Source: Akebia trifoliata | Lineage: Eukaryota; Streptophyta; Magnoliopsida; Ranunculales; Lardizabalaceae | Direction: 5' to 3' | NCBI GenBank assembly: GCA_017979445.1 | Contig: CM030706.1 | Location: 25,398,281 to 25,462,280 of the forward strand | Length of the DNA: 64,000 nt | Part shown: one piece after another, positions 10,830 to 23,143 of the stretch | Layout of the letters: each line of letters starts with the position of its first letter | Numbering within the stretch: position 1 is the stretch's first letter | Notes under the pieces: generated by a model | Told to the model about the DNA's origin: nothing | Databases searched by the model: none | Seen by the model: only the letters and a program-made list of their open reading frames with translations | Program-made: the position numbers and the translations under genes

Positions 10830-13100
10830 CATAAAAAAATTACTTTGCAATAAAAAAAATTACCAAATAAGAAAAATTGGGTGGTGTTTAGGAAGAAATT
10901 TCTCAATCACGACCCATAAAGTAATTTTTTTAGTTTTCATTCCCATTTTCACATGCTTACCAGCTAAATAGGCCTTCAAGTCTTGATACAACTGTTCACA
11001 TTTGAGATACCCTCTATGTTGTCTAGACATAGTTTGAAAACTCGACTCCTCGTCGATGAAGTGGAGGCAAGCTGAAAACTCACATGCCTAGTCAGATGAA
11101 TAAAATAAAAAGATTAAAGGATAAATTACAATTTTGTGAGCTAAATATAACAAAATTTCAATTTCGGATAAATGTTCATTTTAATTCCCAAAAAGTGAAC
11201 AACAAGATCGCATGTTTTTCAAGTGACAATCTCACAGTTTAAAGTGACAATTTTGCAAGTTTGAAGCGACAATCACGCAGGTTCACTACTTTTAATGAGA
11301 CCATCATTTCAAAAACCTATTATCTTGAGGTTTACGTTTTGGGAATTAAAATGAATAGTGAGCCGGAATCGAAATATCGCCAAAAGTTGATCATGTTTTG
11401 GGAAATTTCTCTAGATTAAATTTATAAATACTTGTAACTGAAATAAATAAGATTTTTTCTTTTTTTTTTTTTCCACAAAAATATTATATACGTTTGAATA
11501 ACTTGATTTAGTTTCTAACTCAATTCATGCATTTTTGAGTCTTTGACCTAGATCTTCTCTAAAGGCTGACATAAAATGATCTAAATACCCTTGTTATCAA
11601 CCACCAGCGAAAAAACCCTCCTTTTTAACCTATCGAGTAAAATAATTTACCCTCGCCTTCGACTTGAAGATTCTATGTCTTTCAACCTTCAAATCCAAAA
11701 ACTAAGATATGATTTTTGATAAGTAGAAGATGATGATTATATTTTAATATAAAAATCAAGATTATTCTATAACAGATTGAAGAAAAGTTTGAAGACAATT
11801 AAGGTTGAATAGGTTAAAAATAATTTATTTGAGAGATTGAAGACTTTTCAAACCTTTTTTAGAGTCTATTTGATTTCATGGAAATTCAATTTCTATGAAA
11901 TTAGAAATCCATGGAAAAATGAGTAGAGTGGAAAAAGAATTATTTAGGGTACATTTGATTGCAAGGAAAATTAGGTGGAAAACGATTTGCCATGGTAAAA
12001 TTATATTTTTCATGTGTTTGACGCAGCAAATAAAACAAAATTGCGAGAAAATCTATTTGTCTGCACTGAGGATTTTCCATGATCATAGGCAAATCCAACT
12101 CTTACCCCCCTTGGAAATTGATTTACTAGCACACACCGCAAATCCAATTGCTTTCTCATTTTTTTATTATTAAATTTCTAACTTTTTAGGCTTTAGAATA
12201 GGATATTATATGAGCCTAACGAGTAGTTTAGTATGTAGCAACTACTAATTGAAGAGTTATAGTAGTTGTAAACTACTGGGTGCCTATCGAAATTAGTTTT
12301 TACATGTTTTAAACAAGTACTACATTGTTTAAACTTTGAACGAGTGGTACAATGTATATACCTTTCATGAGAAACATTTTGCTTACTAACTTAATAAAGA
12401 TTTAAGCCTTACTTAGAGTTGTTTTGATCAAATGGATAACCACATTGGCAATCCAACACCACAACCCTCTAGATTTCATAGAAAAAATTATATTTAAAAA
12501 ATAATTTCCTTTGTGCTTAATCCAAGGTTTTGAAAATGGATAGCTGCATAACTCCCAAATTTAAATATAAAATCCAATGGTAAAAAATAACTTTTTCTTT
12601 TTGGAATTTTTCTTGTCCTCTACAACCCTAAAGCACTTGATCATAGTTTTGAATGCCAGAACTTGATCCCAAGGACTTTAAATATTGTACTTACAGATAC
12701 TCTCAATGCTTGTCTATTAGAAGGAATTTTTTATCCTATTTCATAAAAGAGATTATTTCAAATTTTTCACAAAAATGATATTAACATGATTTTTATATAG
12801 TTAGCAAAAAAAAAAAAAAGTTAAAATAATGGTTTTTATTGTCTTTTTAAATGCAACTCAAACAATAAAAATAATTTTCTTCGAAATTTTTAATGATGTA
12901 CTTAAACAGAAAAAATGATTTGCCAGGCAAATGATTTGTTTGGAAATAATTTTTCAAGCATATGATTTTTCAAGCAATATTTTCTCTACAATCAAAACAC
13001 ACCCTTAGTGTTTGATTACATCTAGAAAATTGTAACAAGAAAGAAATCAGAAAAGAGGGAAGAAGAAAAGGAAGAGAGGGAGAGTAGTTGTGTAGGAAGA
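10830..13100. other. AT-rich intergenic stretch without recognised genes
   Basis: I see no protein I can name. 11195-11290 holds three imperfect 20-24-base repeats built on 'gtgacaat(c/t)t' (CAAGTGACAATCTC, AAAGTGACAATTTT, GAAGCGACAATCAC). The frame at 11895-12173 has no family feature. Confidence 0.5.
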
Positions 13101-13574
13101 AAGGGTGGAGGCAAGTAGGTTAGATGCAGGCGCAGTCAAGATTTTCTTGTAGTGGAGGCAAACAATGGTTAGTTGTATAGTAGAAGAACTTGAATGGTCG
13201 GAAAATTATTTGGGCTAAAAAATATGATTGGAAGGAGGTGAGAGTGTGGGGGCAAATAAGGTATGTAATTAGTTGAAAATATAGGGATGTCTCAAAGTTC
13301 TGTGGGGACAATTGCCCCCACTAGCTCTTTACTAGCTTTGCCCCTGGTTAGAGGTGGAGGGGGGAGAAGGAGGAAGAAGAAAAGAAAAAGAGAAGGGGGA
13401 TGATGGTTAACAGTAGGTGTGGAGCCAGAATTTTTAGTCAGTGGGGGCCAAATATAAACACCTTTATTTTCACTTTCTTGACATACCCCTTGATCTCGGT
13501 TTTCTCTTATCAACTAAAGAAAATATACTTTGAAATGTTTGGTTGTTTTTCTCAAAATAAATCATATGCAACCT

Positions 13575-13695
13575 CTTTTAGATATGGTGAAGATGATAAG
13601 ATGTTGATGATGAAGGTGGTGATGATAACAATGATGATAGTGATGAGATGATGATGATGATGGTTGTGTTAGTGATGAATATGATGAGGGTGATG
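13575..13695. repeat. Imperfect GAT/ATG trinucleotide repeat
   Basis: 'gatgatgatg' and 'gatgaaggtggtgatgataa' runs form a degenerate microsatellite. The frames across it on both strands are artefacts. Upstream, 13290-13350 (minus) and 13415-13450 (plus) carry inverted pieces of a phrase like 'ggagccagaattttt...gtgggggc', probably an unidentified dispersed repeat. Confidence 0.6.
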
Positions 13696-14064
13696 AGGGC
13701 ATTGAAGTTATTTTTCATTATTCTATAGGAAAATACGAAAGTCAAGAGGCACGTCATCACTTTGAAGTATAGCAATTTTAATATTTGTCGATTAAATCAT
13801 GATATTTTCAAAAAATCGTGAAGTTTATTATTTTAAAAAAATATATACGATTAAATTGTGATTCAATTGATGACTTTTTGAAAAAAAAAATCATAGATTA
13901 TTTTTATTTTTAGCATATTAAGTATAATTATATCATTTAATATATAAAATATATATATTTCTGTACTTAAAAATTTTGTTTTTATTTTTTAATATATTCA
14001 ATATCTGTTTGACTTTTGTCGAATTTTTTCAAAACTTTCTTTGGTCAAATTATTTCCATCCCTG

Positions 14065-14410
14065 CACTACGCGAAAACTTCAAAATTTGACATAAAAAAT
14101 TATTGGGCCTGGCTTGACAAAGTTTAGAGTCCAAATTTGATGGCTAGTAGACCACGAATTTCATGTTTTTCCCCATTAAACCGCGATTGGGACTCTTTCT
14201 CTCTCTCAATCTCATCTTTCTCTGTTTTTGATTTCTCTCTCTCCCTCCGTCGATCTCATCTCACCCTCTGATCTCTCTCTCTGTCTTTGCTCTGTCTAAG
14301 TGATCTCTCTGTCTTTGATCTGTCGAAGTGATCTCTTGATCTCTCAACATTGGAAGGATAGAGAGAAGAAGAAGCCATTAACCTTTTGAAATTTCTCTGT
14401 TGATTTTAAG
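14065..14410 (+). mobile_element. CACTA-type 5' terminus with CT-rich leader exon
   Basis: CACTACGCGAAAACTTC at 14065 has the CACTAC terminus of CACTA elements. 'ttgac' and 'caaatttga' motifs recur over the next 90 bases as weak subterminal repeats. A CT-rich stretch (about 14188-14400) resembles a transcribed leader and ends at a consensus 5' splice site, TTTTAAG/GTGAGT, at 14410/14411. Captured exons follow downstream. I found no matching 3' terminus, so the extent of the element is open. Confidence 0.65.
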
Positions 14411-14770
14411 GTGAGTCTATCTCTTTTCTCTCTCTGGTTGGTAGATCCATAACACTATACTGACTATTGAAGTTGAGATCTAGGGTTTTTGATTCCACAA
14501 AATATATTATTTTTGGTTTTCTATTTCCCAAATGTGTTAATTTTGCATGAAGAAACAAAATCTAAGAACAAATAAAAATTTTATAATATATCCCAATGAT
14601 TCTATAAATCTGAATATTGTTCTGGTTTATTTCCTAAATATTGTTCCGTATTTTTCAAAAAATCTGCTTCTGCTGCCTATTGTTCTGGTTTATTTCCTAA
14701 ATATTGTCCCAATTTGAACACATTTGACACAAAGAAAAACTCGATGTAAGTCCTTGTTATAATGATGTAG

Positions 14771-14895
14771 GTGCTGCTCTAATGCCCTTCAAGAATCTAT
14801 GTCAGAATGTTCCACCAAATTGGCAGGGATCAGATCCTTGTGGTGATGGTTGGGAGGGAATCCGTTGCACCAATTCACATGTCATCTTCATGTAG
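14771..14895 (+). pseudogene. LRR receptor-kinase N-terminal exon fragment
   Basis: After an acceptor-like GATGTAG the plus strand reads a block with NVPPNWQGSDPCGDGWEG and then RCTNS, the LRR N-terminal capping region of plant LRR receptor-like kinases (subfamily VIII-1 type, Cys...WxGSDPCG..WEGI.C). A TAG at 14893-14895 ends the frame before the first repeat. No kinase exons follow, so only one exon was copied. Confidence 0.8.
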
Positions 14896-15009
14896 GCCTT
14901 CGTTATACTTTCTTCTCCATCACTTATGTTGGTTCTTCAATCTTTTCATTTTGGAATACTTGAAATACTTATCCAACTGATTCCTATATTTTGAAGCATG
15001 TAATTTGAT

Positions 15010-15145
15010 GCTTCTAGATAATGTCTGAATGTGGAGAAGAGTAAATTACGAAAAGGCTTCTAGATAATGTTTGAACGTGGAGAATTTATTGAGACTAATT
15101 ACGAAAAGGCTTCTAGATAATGTCTAAATGTGGAGATGAGTAAAT
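15010..15145 (+). repeat. Three tandem repeats of about 45-60 bp
   Basis: The phrase 'gcttctagataatgtctgaa' followed by 'tgtggaga' occurs three times, starting near 15010, 15056 and 15107. 'aattacgaaaag' precedes the second and third. It lies between two captured gene fragments. Confidence 0.85.
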
Positions 15146-15688
15146 TTTTTTTGCTTCTAGATAAAGAACTTATGCAATTGTAGAGGAAATCACAATGTCA
15201 TTGTCTTTTATATTTATAGTCTGTTTCCAAGAGAGTTTCAAACCAATGGGTACCTTGAACAGCTCTTTGTATGAGCAATCATTTGCTTTTTTGTTAATGG
15301 ATGACTGTATAACATTTGATGAGCCTTTGTTAGAGCTTCTTTATCTTTTGACAACTCTGGTTGGTATTTTGAGCATCTCTGTTAGTGCTTTTGGCTCTTT
15401 ATATATGTGTATATCTAGCCGTGTTACCATTGATTGTCGTTGTAGTGGATTTATGTTTATTTAATTGTGTGTTTCTTACTTTTCTTGATACTAAGATACA
15501 GATGTAACACTAGGTATTGTTATATAGAGGAAAAATGACTTATAAGAAGGCGTTGGCAAAATTGTTTTTAATTCATCTATTTCTCAGTTCCTTTTTATAT
15601 CTGGCCATGTTATAATTTTGTGCTATAATCTTATATATCTTGTTAAAATATTGTTTTTGATGTGCTTACTTTTTGTGTTGATTCACAG

Positions 15689-16557
15689 ACTATGGAGTGG
15701 ATAGCTATGACATCGGAACAGGCTTTGGACATTTTGCAACCGCTACTCAAGATGTTTTTGTTGTTCTATGATTTAAGTTTTAGAAACATGATCATGGCTA
15801 TCTCTTGTAGAACTTAAGACTCTTTAACTTCATGGCTGTACAGATCTATAAAATGGCTGAAGACATTCGAACTAAGGGGGGAAATATCACTCGTGAACCT
15901 GGTCCAGTTAAAGGTGGGTCATCAGTCATTGCTTTTGTGAAGGATCATGATGGCTACATTTTTTAGTTTAGTCAAAGGGGCTCAACTCCTGAACCACTTT
16001 GTCAAGTTATACTTTGTGTGGGTGACCTATATCGTGCTATTAAGTTCTATGAAAAGGCTTTGGGAATGAAGCTGTTGAGGAAGTTGGACAACCCTGCATA
16101 CAAGGTAAAAAATTTCGCCTTTTATACAAATATATTCCCTGATATTGTGCTTTTTTTTTCTAAGTACCCATTAATTTCTTCGGTTCCATGAACTGTACAG
16201 TATACAATAGTGATGTTGGGACATGCAAATGAATACGAGTCAACTGTACTGTAGTTGACATATAATTATGGTGTGACCGAGTACACTAAAGGAAATCCGT
16301 ATGCACAGGTTAGTTAATTTCCTAATTATCATGTACTCCAATTATTTTTTTATGTTCGTCGCAAAGCATTTATTGTTTTATGATGCATCAATAGTCATTC
16401 CCAGATTGCTGTGAGCACTGATGATGTATGTAAAAGTGTTGAGGTTGTTAACTTGGTTACTCAAGAGCTGGGAGGAAAGATAACCCAACAACCATGGCCA
16501 ATCCATGGAAGTAACACCATGATCACCTCTTTCCTTAATCCAGATGGCTGGAAAACG
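15689..16557 (+). pseudogene. Glyoxalase I (lactoylglutathione lyase) fragment with introns, broken
   Basis: Four collinear exons of a two-domain plant glyoxalase I are readable: 15689-15753 (YGVDSYDIGTGFGHF), 15844-16104 ([20 protein letters not shown] ... [20 protein letters not shown]), 16201-16308 (YTIVMLGHANEYEST) and 16405-16557 (IAVSTDDV ... ELGGKIT ... NPDGWKT). Introns keep GT...AG ends. The enzyme detoxifies methylglyoxal with glutathione. Two in-frame stops (TAG 15964-15966 and 16252-16254) and missing 5' and 3' exons make this a pseudogene. Retained introns show DNA-level duplication, not retroposition. Confidence 0.9.
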
Positions 16558-16661
16558 GTAAATTTCTAAATGTTGTTAATGTCCTACAGTCATACTTCAT
16601 ATTGTGCTTGGTTATAATTTAGGTCAAGTTAATTTCTTTCGTCCTGATTATTGACATATGG

Positions 16662-16795
16662 CAACTCTTACTTGTGTTTTTCATAAATTACATCATGTGG
16701 AAGGTCATTGTTACACTGTGAAGTTGCCTCTTACTTATGTTTTTTCATTAATTACATCATGTGGAAGGTCATTGTTGCATTGTGAAGTTGCCATT
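16662..16795 (+). repeat. Tandem duplication of about 65 bp
   Basis: 'cttacttgtgtttttcat' / 'cttacttatgttttttcat', then 'acatcatgtggaaggtcatt' and 'gtgaagttgcc', occur twice in a row. No recognisable protein spans them. Confidence 0.85.
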
Positions 16796-17104
16796 GATTG
16801 GGGCTATCAATTATTCAAACTGTATGGGGTCAGAAGCATAAAACGGGGACTACCATGTCATACTGATCTGTAAGTCATATATTTATTTGTCATGTAGAGT
16901 CTACACCATTAATAATTATTTATCCAGACACTTGAAAGGCTTTGTTATATTCTAGGTAGTATCTGTGTCACCACCCTTTTTTACGTACTCTCACCTTATG
17001 CTTTTACTCTCTATTTATGCTCTCTTTGAAAGAAAGAAGAGTTTGTACATCAAGCTAAGATGTTAGGGTGATTGGCCAAACATAAAGCCTCCTGGTTAGG
17101 ACCC

Positions 17105-17908
17105 ATCAGGAAAGCAATTGGAATAAGATGAAGAGGAATTTTCTTAGTGCCAGTAAGCCCAGTTGATTCAGTCATGTTTGGTTTCCCTTTTGCACCATGA
17201 GGTGACTCCCAATTGAAACAGTATAAGAGGTTGGCCACAAAAAACTCAACGAGGGCAAGCCCAAATGACATTCCTGGAGAACCCCTTCTCCTGGATCCAA
17301 AGGGGATAAATACGAATTCTTGCCCTTTAAAATCAATAGTGTTGCTAAATCTCTCAGCGATAAACTCCTCTAGAGTGTCCCATAGCTTGGGGTCCCTTTG
17401 AATCGCCCATGCATTGATGAGGACTATGGTTTTAGAGGGTATATTTTAACCTTTCACAGTAGTATTGGTAGTGAACACTCTTGAAACAAGCATGGGGCCA
17501 GGGGGATGTAGTCTCAAAGTCTCTTTAATAACATATTTTAAGTAGTCCATTTTACTGATGTCATTCTCTTCAACCTTTGATTTCTTTCCAACCACTCTTA
17601 TAACCTCTTCCTGTACTTTCTTCGTCACATTTGGATTCTTGACAAGCTCTTCCATAGCCCATTCTATAGTTGTGGATGACGTATCAGTTCTACCAACAAA
17701 CATGTCCTGTGTATGAGAAATGAGAGAGCTAGCTTTAGTCATGATCACTACTCACATAACATGTATATATAATGAGAAAGAGATAGAGATGTGACCAATA
17801 TTATTGCTTTGATGTTGTCGCTGGTGAGGTTGATGCCGAGTGTGTTATCCTTTTGAACATGTAACAAAATGTTGACAAAGTCTTTTTTATTTTCTGGATT
17901 ATTTTTTT
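17105..17908 (-). pseudogene. CYP71-like cytochrome P450, C-terminal part, broken
   Basis: The minus strand gives the second half of a CYP71-clan P450. Exon 17908-17796 carries KKDFVNILLHVQKD...NIKAIIL. An 89-bp intron at 17795-17707 has GT and AG ends. The next exon carries the I-helix (FVGRTDTSSTT, usually AGGTDTS), the K-helix ExxR (KETLRLHPP), RDPKLWDT, a PERF-like site and the haem loop FIPFGSRRRG. The haem-ligand cysteine codon reads TCT (Ser) at 17280-17278, and a TAA at 17448-17446 interrupts the frame. The remainder ends in LHLIPIAF. The N-terminal half continues at 27466-27890 across an inserted LTR element. Confidence 0.9.
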
Positions 17909-20472
17909 TGGCGCCCCGCCAAACACTAACACAAATCCCCATGTCAGATCTCGAGGTATTATGTAGCACCTCGAAATTTCGGCATGGTCTCTTCTGTTTA
18001 TGTTAGCATTCCAAGGCGTTCAACCTGCACCTGATAAACGACATACAATCCTGCATTTACATACATAATGTAATAACGAGCGGAAGCCTATATACATCTA
18101 ATATCGTTCGATAGATCAGAGTGCGGAAGAAGAAAATTTATATACAGGATTATACAGAGATTTTCTCACTCTAACAAAAGTCCTAACGCTCAGAACAACA
18201 TCTATAATACTACCTAGACAAACTAACACCATTAGAGGGGTGTAGCCCCAATACTCACCAAGTGACAAAGTCTGGCTATCTATTTGACCCACCAGATGAT
18301 TCTCACTCGTGCTCTATACTTGTCTCGCCAAGCTTTAGATCTGAAACTAAAAAATAGAGAAGGAAAGGGTGAGTAACAAGGGTTACCCAGTAAGGAAGCA
18401 ACAATTTCTGCCAATAACCTCTCCTAACATGAACGAATAAACATACTGAATCATTTTAAAATAAACAAAATTTTACAGAAGAAAACTACGATTAACTGGT
18501 ACATATAGCCAGGGATGAGCAACTAAACATTTTAAAACTCACATTACATCGATCAGCAGTACTCACTATAACATTCTCTTTTTATACAAATCTAATTGAT
18601 CAAATGGAAACAATAAACATGCATTTCATCTTATATATCAAAATAAGCAACAGATACATAATACACAATGGTGGAGTATTGGAATTAGAGAGTTGGGATT
18701 CACGACTGGATCGCTCCCAGTCGGGACATGATGTTACAATTCTTCTCGGGCTTTTAGTTCCTGATTTTGTGGCTGGTCGCTGTTTACCACGCTTGGTTGA
18801 CCATTTATCCGGCTCAGGCTGGCCGTTTGACGTGACCGTAAGCAATGGGTCTCTTTTCGATGTGTCAGAACGTTCGACTACTATAGATTGTTAGTGATCA
18901 CTGACTAATCATCTTCGTCTATGCCTATCAGGCGTACATGTGATTCCCAAAGATACAAACCATTCGTATACGACCACCTTTACATTACAAGTTCACTGGT
19001 AAAGATAGAGAGGAATAAACCCGGATTCCAGTTGTGACTCCACTCTCATACGCGTCCCATACCACGTATGAGTTTGGTGGTCCCTACCGTACATCCCAGG
19101 ATAGTACACCACTCCGGATGATATGATGCACTATCCCTTCAGGCATTCACAAACTCTTTAACAGCTCACAAAATAGCTACTTATATATATTATTTTCATT
19201 TGAAAACAAAAGAGAAATTAACAATACAAGGTTGAGAATAGATATCCAGTTTCCTACCATGCAAGTGTGGCCACCCGGCCTAAAATAAATAACATAACAG
19301 AGCGCCTCGCGCTAACAGAAAGTAAATAAACATGCAACCAGTAACATTATCCCTGGATATCCGTTCACCAACCTGCATACAACACAACAACGTAAAATGC
19401 AGACATCACCCCTCGGGTGTGACTCTGACATTTTACCATTTCATACCCTTTTTCCCTTTTTTTCGACTTTTACAGTTTTCAATCTCTTCATAAAATATCC
19501 ATTTTCTGATATTCATCAACTCAATATGAGTTCATTGAATATTAAATCACATTTTTCAACTATACAATTTATTTCTATCAATAATATTGAAAAAAAAAAA
19601 ATTTCATATCAAAACGGGGTCCGAGCAGTGCACAAGACCCAATTTATGGCAATAACCCGTTAAAATACTCTACCCACGTATAATTTGTTAAAAATACAAT
19701 TAAACATATCAAACATGCAATTTCTGGCGTGAATTTTGAAATAAACAAAGAATTCTATATTTCGAAAATACATCCAAATTTTTCCAATAAAATCCTAAAT
19801 GCAATTTTCACAATCTATGATTATTAATAGAAATTGAGAGTTCCTTACAATCTCTAGGCGAAAGGATCAAAGCACGTGCACGGAAATCGAGGCGATCGGC
19901 ACGGAAATCGAGACGGACCGAACTTCGAAGCGGCTGATTTTTGAAATCGACCTAGTGGTTTTGAAGATCTCGATGTGCTTGTCTCTTCTCCCTTCTACGA
20001 CGAAAGGCGGTTTGACCCCGAAACCGATGAAAATCGATGTCGAAGTTACGAAAATCTCCGTATCCAAATACGGCTGATTTTTGACGATATCGGGTGAAAT
20101 AGAAAGTAAAACGAAGCAAGGTTGGGTGGGTTTTGTAGAGAATGAGGCTGCGGACGTTTCTCCCTTCTACGTCGGAAGACGGTTTGACCCCGAAACGAAC
20201 GAAATCCGAGGTCAAAGTTTTGAAATTTCCGTATCCAAATACGGCTGATTTTTGACGATATCGGGTAAACTAGAAAGTGAAACGAAGAAAGGTAGGGTGG
20301 GTTTTGTAGAGAACGTAGCTGCGGACCTTTTTCTCTTCTGCGACGATCGTCGAAAGTGGACCGTTTGCGAGAGATCTGAGGTGGAAGATCGGAGAGAAAA
20401 AAAAACAAATTTTCGTTTTATATGTCTCGGCCATATGACGCGTTGGGGAAGATGAGTTATATAAAAAAAATT

Positions 20473-20508
<36 letters not shown>

Positions 20509-21086
20509 TTAGGACGAAATCGGTATTTCGCCTATTGTTTTGATCGACGATAACTTGGTCATTCGGTCTCCAAAACTGACAAACGAATATACTATTTCGC
20601 CTAATTTTTCGTTCCGGATCTAATGGTATAGTCAATTTCTACAAATTATATCTCCATCAAAAATTTACATTTTTAGCCTGACGTGACCCTTGAACTTGAT
20701 GTCATTTTCGTTTTTGGCGATAATTCGACTTCCTGATCTCCAAAAATGACAAATAAATAGTCTATGTTGAATAATTTTTCGTTATGAACCCAATGGTATG
20801 ATCGAATTTTAAAAATTATTCCTCTAACAAAAAGTCACTGTTTTAGCCTGGTCCAACCCGGTAATCGAGGATTTTGTAACTTTTATATTCGGACTCGCAT
20901 TTGAGCGTGCTTACAGGCTAAATTATGTTTTTCGATCATTTTGAATCTAATGGTGAGGTCAGATTCCATTAAAAATGATCATAAACATCCTAAAATTTTA
21001 CCCCTAAGTCCCACTTTCAATATTTTTCTCAAAATTTCACTATTTATTTTTCCTCGAGATACAAATCAGAAATTTGGGGTTTTACA
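17909..21086 (-). repeat. 3' LTR of the minus-strand Tekay/Del-like element
   Basis: Matches 24279-27460 base for base except for scattered substitutions and differences in A/T homopolymers (near 19585 and 20475). It contains (T)n at about 20468-20503 and near-duplicate blocks at 19970-20290 (three phrases like 'ggtttgaccccgaaac'). Confidence 0.95.
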
Positions 21087-21103
21087 TTCTCCCCCCCTTA
21101 ATA
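21087..21103 (-). other. Polypurine tract
   Basis: On the minus strand AAGGGGGGGAGAA lies directly before the 3' LTR start TGTAAAACC. This is the expected primer for plus-strand DNA synthesis and fixes the orientation of the element. Confidence 0.85.
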
Positions 21104-21299
21104 AAAATTTCGTCCTCGAAATTAAAATCATACCTTATCGAGCTTTGTCGCGATTCCACTAATACGACATGTATTATAAACAACACCTATTTTCGATTAC
21201 CATTTATTCTTAGTCTCAAATCAATCTCATTTATAACTCATAGACTTATGTCTCTCATATTCCGTCAATCCAACATATTCATAATTTAATCACTCTAAT

Positions 21300-22600
21300 T
21301 CAAACTCATACTCCAACCAATCCATTATTTTTATAACCCTAAGATAACAATTAATTCACCTTATATCACTTCCTTGCTAATATCTATCAACAACACTTCC
21401 TTCAAATCTTCTCTGTTCTTTATATTTACTTCTCTCACCAGTTACACCATCTATTATGTTTTACTCATACTTACCCTGATTATTACTCCTCATTGCATAG
21501 ACTTACCGCAAATACATTACTACTATTTGCACACCAGTTAATACTCCTTAATAAAATAATATACAACCTTTACACTTACTATATCCCTACTATAATACAA
21601 ATATCTACTAACACTAGATTCACAAACTGCATTAAAATCTCTATTCCCAATACTCCAATATCTTTATATTCAATGTAGTATTCTATTTCTGCTTACAGTG
21701 ACATCTCCTCATAGTTTTCATAATTTAAAACCTTAATTAAGAAGGTAAATCTTACATCAATTAAATTGTTTCGCAACTAACCACGTGTAAAGGGCCTGAC
21801 AAATACTTCTTCAACATGGACACGTAGAACATCCGGTGAACTTGCTCAAAATCTGTTCAACTACTTTAAACGATCCCATAAGCTGCAAGTCACAGCTTTC
21901 TTTCTCTACTCCCAAAATTACAGTATTGACCAATTACTGTTTAAATATCATTGTAATATCAATTAATCCTTATTCATGTAACTTTATATTTTGCCTAAAT
22001 CATACATATTTCCACTTATCATCCAATAGTGACAGTACCACAATTAACTTTTACAAATCTAACAACTATCTCTCATGACTTTCAGTTCATAAGTAATATT
22101 GCTATCTTACATTCTTCATCTATTTCTCACAATTCTATTAAGTCACCATTAATGCAACCTTGTCACAAAATCATTCCTTCTCGCATTTTACATTGACTTA
22201 CCTTGCTTTCAAAACTATCTTTTCTATCTAACTCTTTCCTATTATAATTCTAATCATTTTAACGCTATTTTTAACTTATCCAATTGCCAAATCCAACATG
22301 TTCCACTATTCATAAATCTACCCCTTACCTTTCCTAATGAAATTCATCATTCACACGTCGAGTTTACCTCCAAATACTCATTCATTTTGATCACCTACCA
22401 AATTTTAGTTTTAGATTGCACACCTATACTCTGTAGGTTCTTATATAATCTTTCTAACCAATAAATATTTTTAGCCTTTATGTATACAAACCCAACACCA
22501 TATTATTACCATGTTATAGATGTACTCATCCCCACACACATATTTCCTCGTATAATGTTCTTTTCTATTCTACTCTACTGTGCATATCTCGACAGCATTC
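21300..22600. other. Internal region with extreme strand bias (plus strand nearly free of G)
   Basis: Long stretches of the plus strand have only a few per cent G; the 60 bases at 21541-21600 have none. In the element's sense (minus) strand this is C-poverty. No frame of useful length encodes a protein I recognise, except the integrase-end remnant at 21765-21848. Confidence 0.8.
21765..21848 (-). pseudogene. Integrase C-terminal remnant of pol
   Basis: One minus-strand frame reads EQVHRMFYVSMLKKYLSG followed by PLHVV, then a stop. It matches the conserved VHxVFHVSMLKKY motif near the end of Ty3-type pol polyproteins, after the integrase core. It shows that the element once had pol and lost protease, RT, RNase H and the integrase core. 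Confidence 0.7.
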
Positions 22601-22633
22601 TTTGTATCCTAGTACTCAATAATCTTTTGTCAA

Positions 22634-23125
22634 TCATAGTCTTCTCGTGGCATAGATAGTTTTATTACTCGGCCTATCTCGACAACTTCTAACTTTCGTA
22701 AGTATGCATAATCTTATCAGGAGCATATGATCTAAATGAAACAATATTGAATAGAAGTCTAATTTTCTAACATCATAATTAGAAATCGTACCTTCCAAAA
22801 TTTCGTCAGAGACAGGTACTTTCTCCTGGGTCACAACCCTTGCTCGCGACTGTGATAGAGGGCACTCTCTCCTAATATGTCCCACCTGACCACATGCGTA
22901 GCATGTCAACAATCCTGTCTTCGTAGATCTCTGTGAAGCGGGCAGTTGGTGTATTGGGGTCTGTAAGCTCTGAACCTGTCTTGTTGGTTCCTTTGGCCCT
23001 ATTGGCATCATTGGAGTCTCAATTGTTATATGGCTAGGTAATGAAGAAACCCTATAACTCGATAGTGGAGTAGGAGCTCGGTACTGCGGATATACGGGTT
23101 CAGAGACACTCAGTCTTGAATACAC
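22634..23125 (-). pseudogene. Gag nucleocapsid fragment, second zinc knuckle
   Basis: Open frame of 163 residues. A Pro/Ser-rich linker leads to the knuckle CYACGQVGHIRREC (CX2CX4HX4C), which binds genomic RNA, then a stretch (EGTISNY) that resembles the gag-protease junction. The retroviral-type protease active site is absent, so the deletion that removed pol probably begins just after it. Confidence 0.7.
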
Positions 23126-23143
23126 CGGTCTCTTGGCTGGATC

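Noticed and set aside
13120..13154. CACTACAAGAAAAT on the minus strand at 13154, like a CACTA terminus
   Set aside because: No subterminal repeats or partner terminus nearby, and the flank is unlike the other CACTA ends here; may be chance.
18600..20455. Open frames repeated at the same relative places in 17909-21086 and 24279-27460
   Set aside because: Both lie inside LTRs; duplication explains their conservation. No gene.
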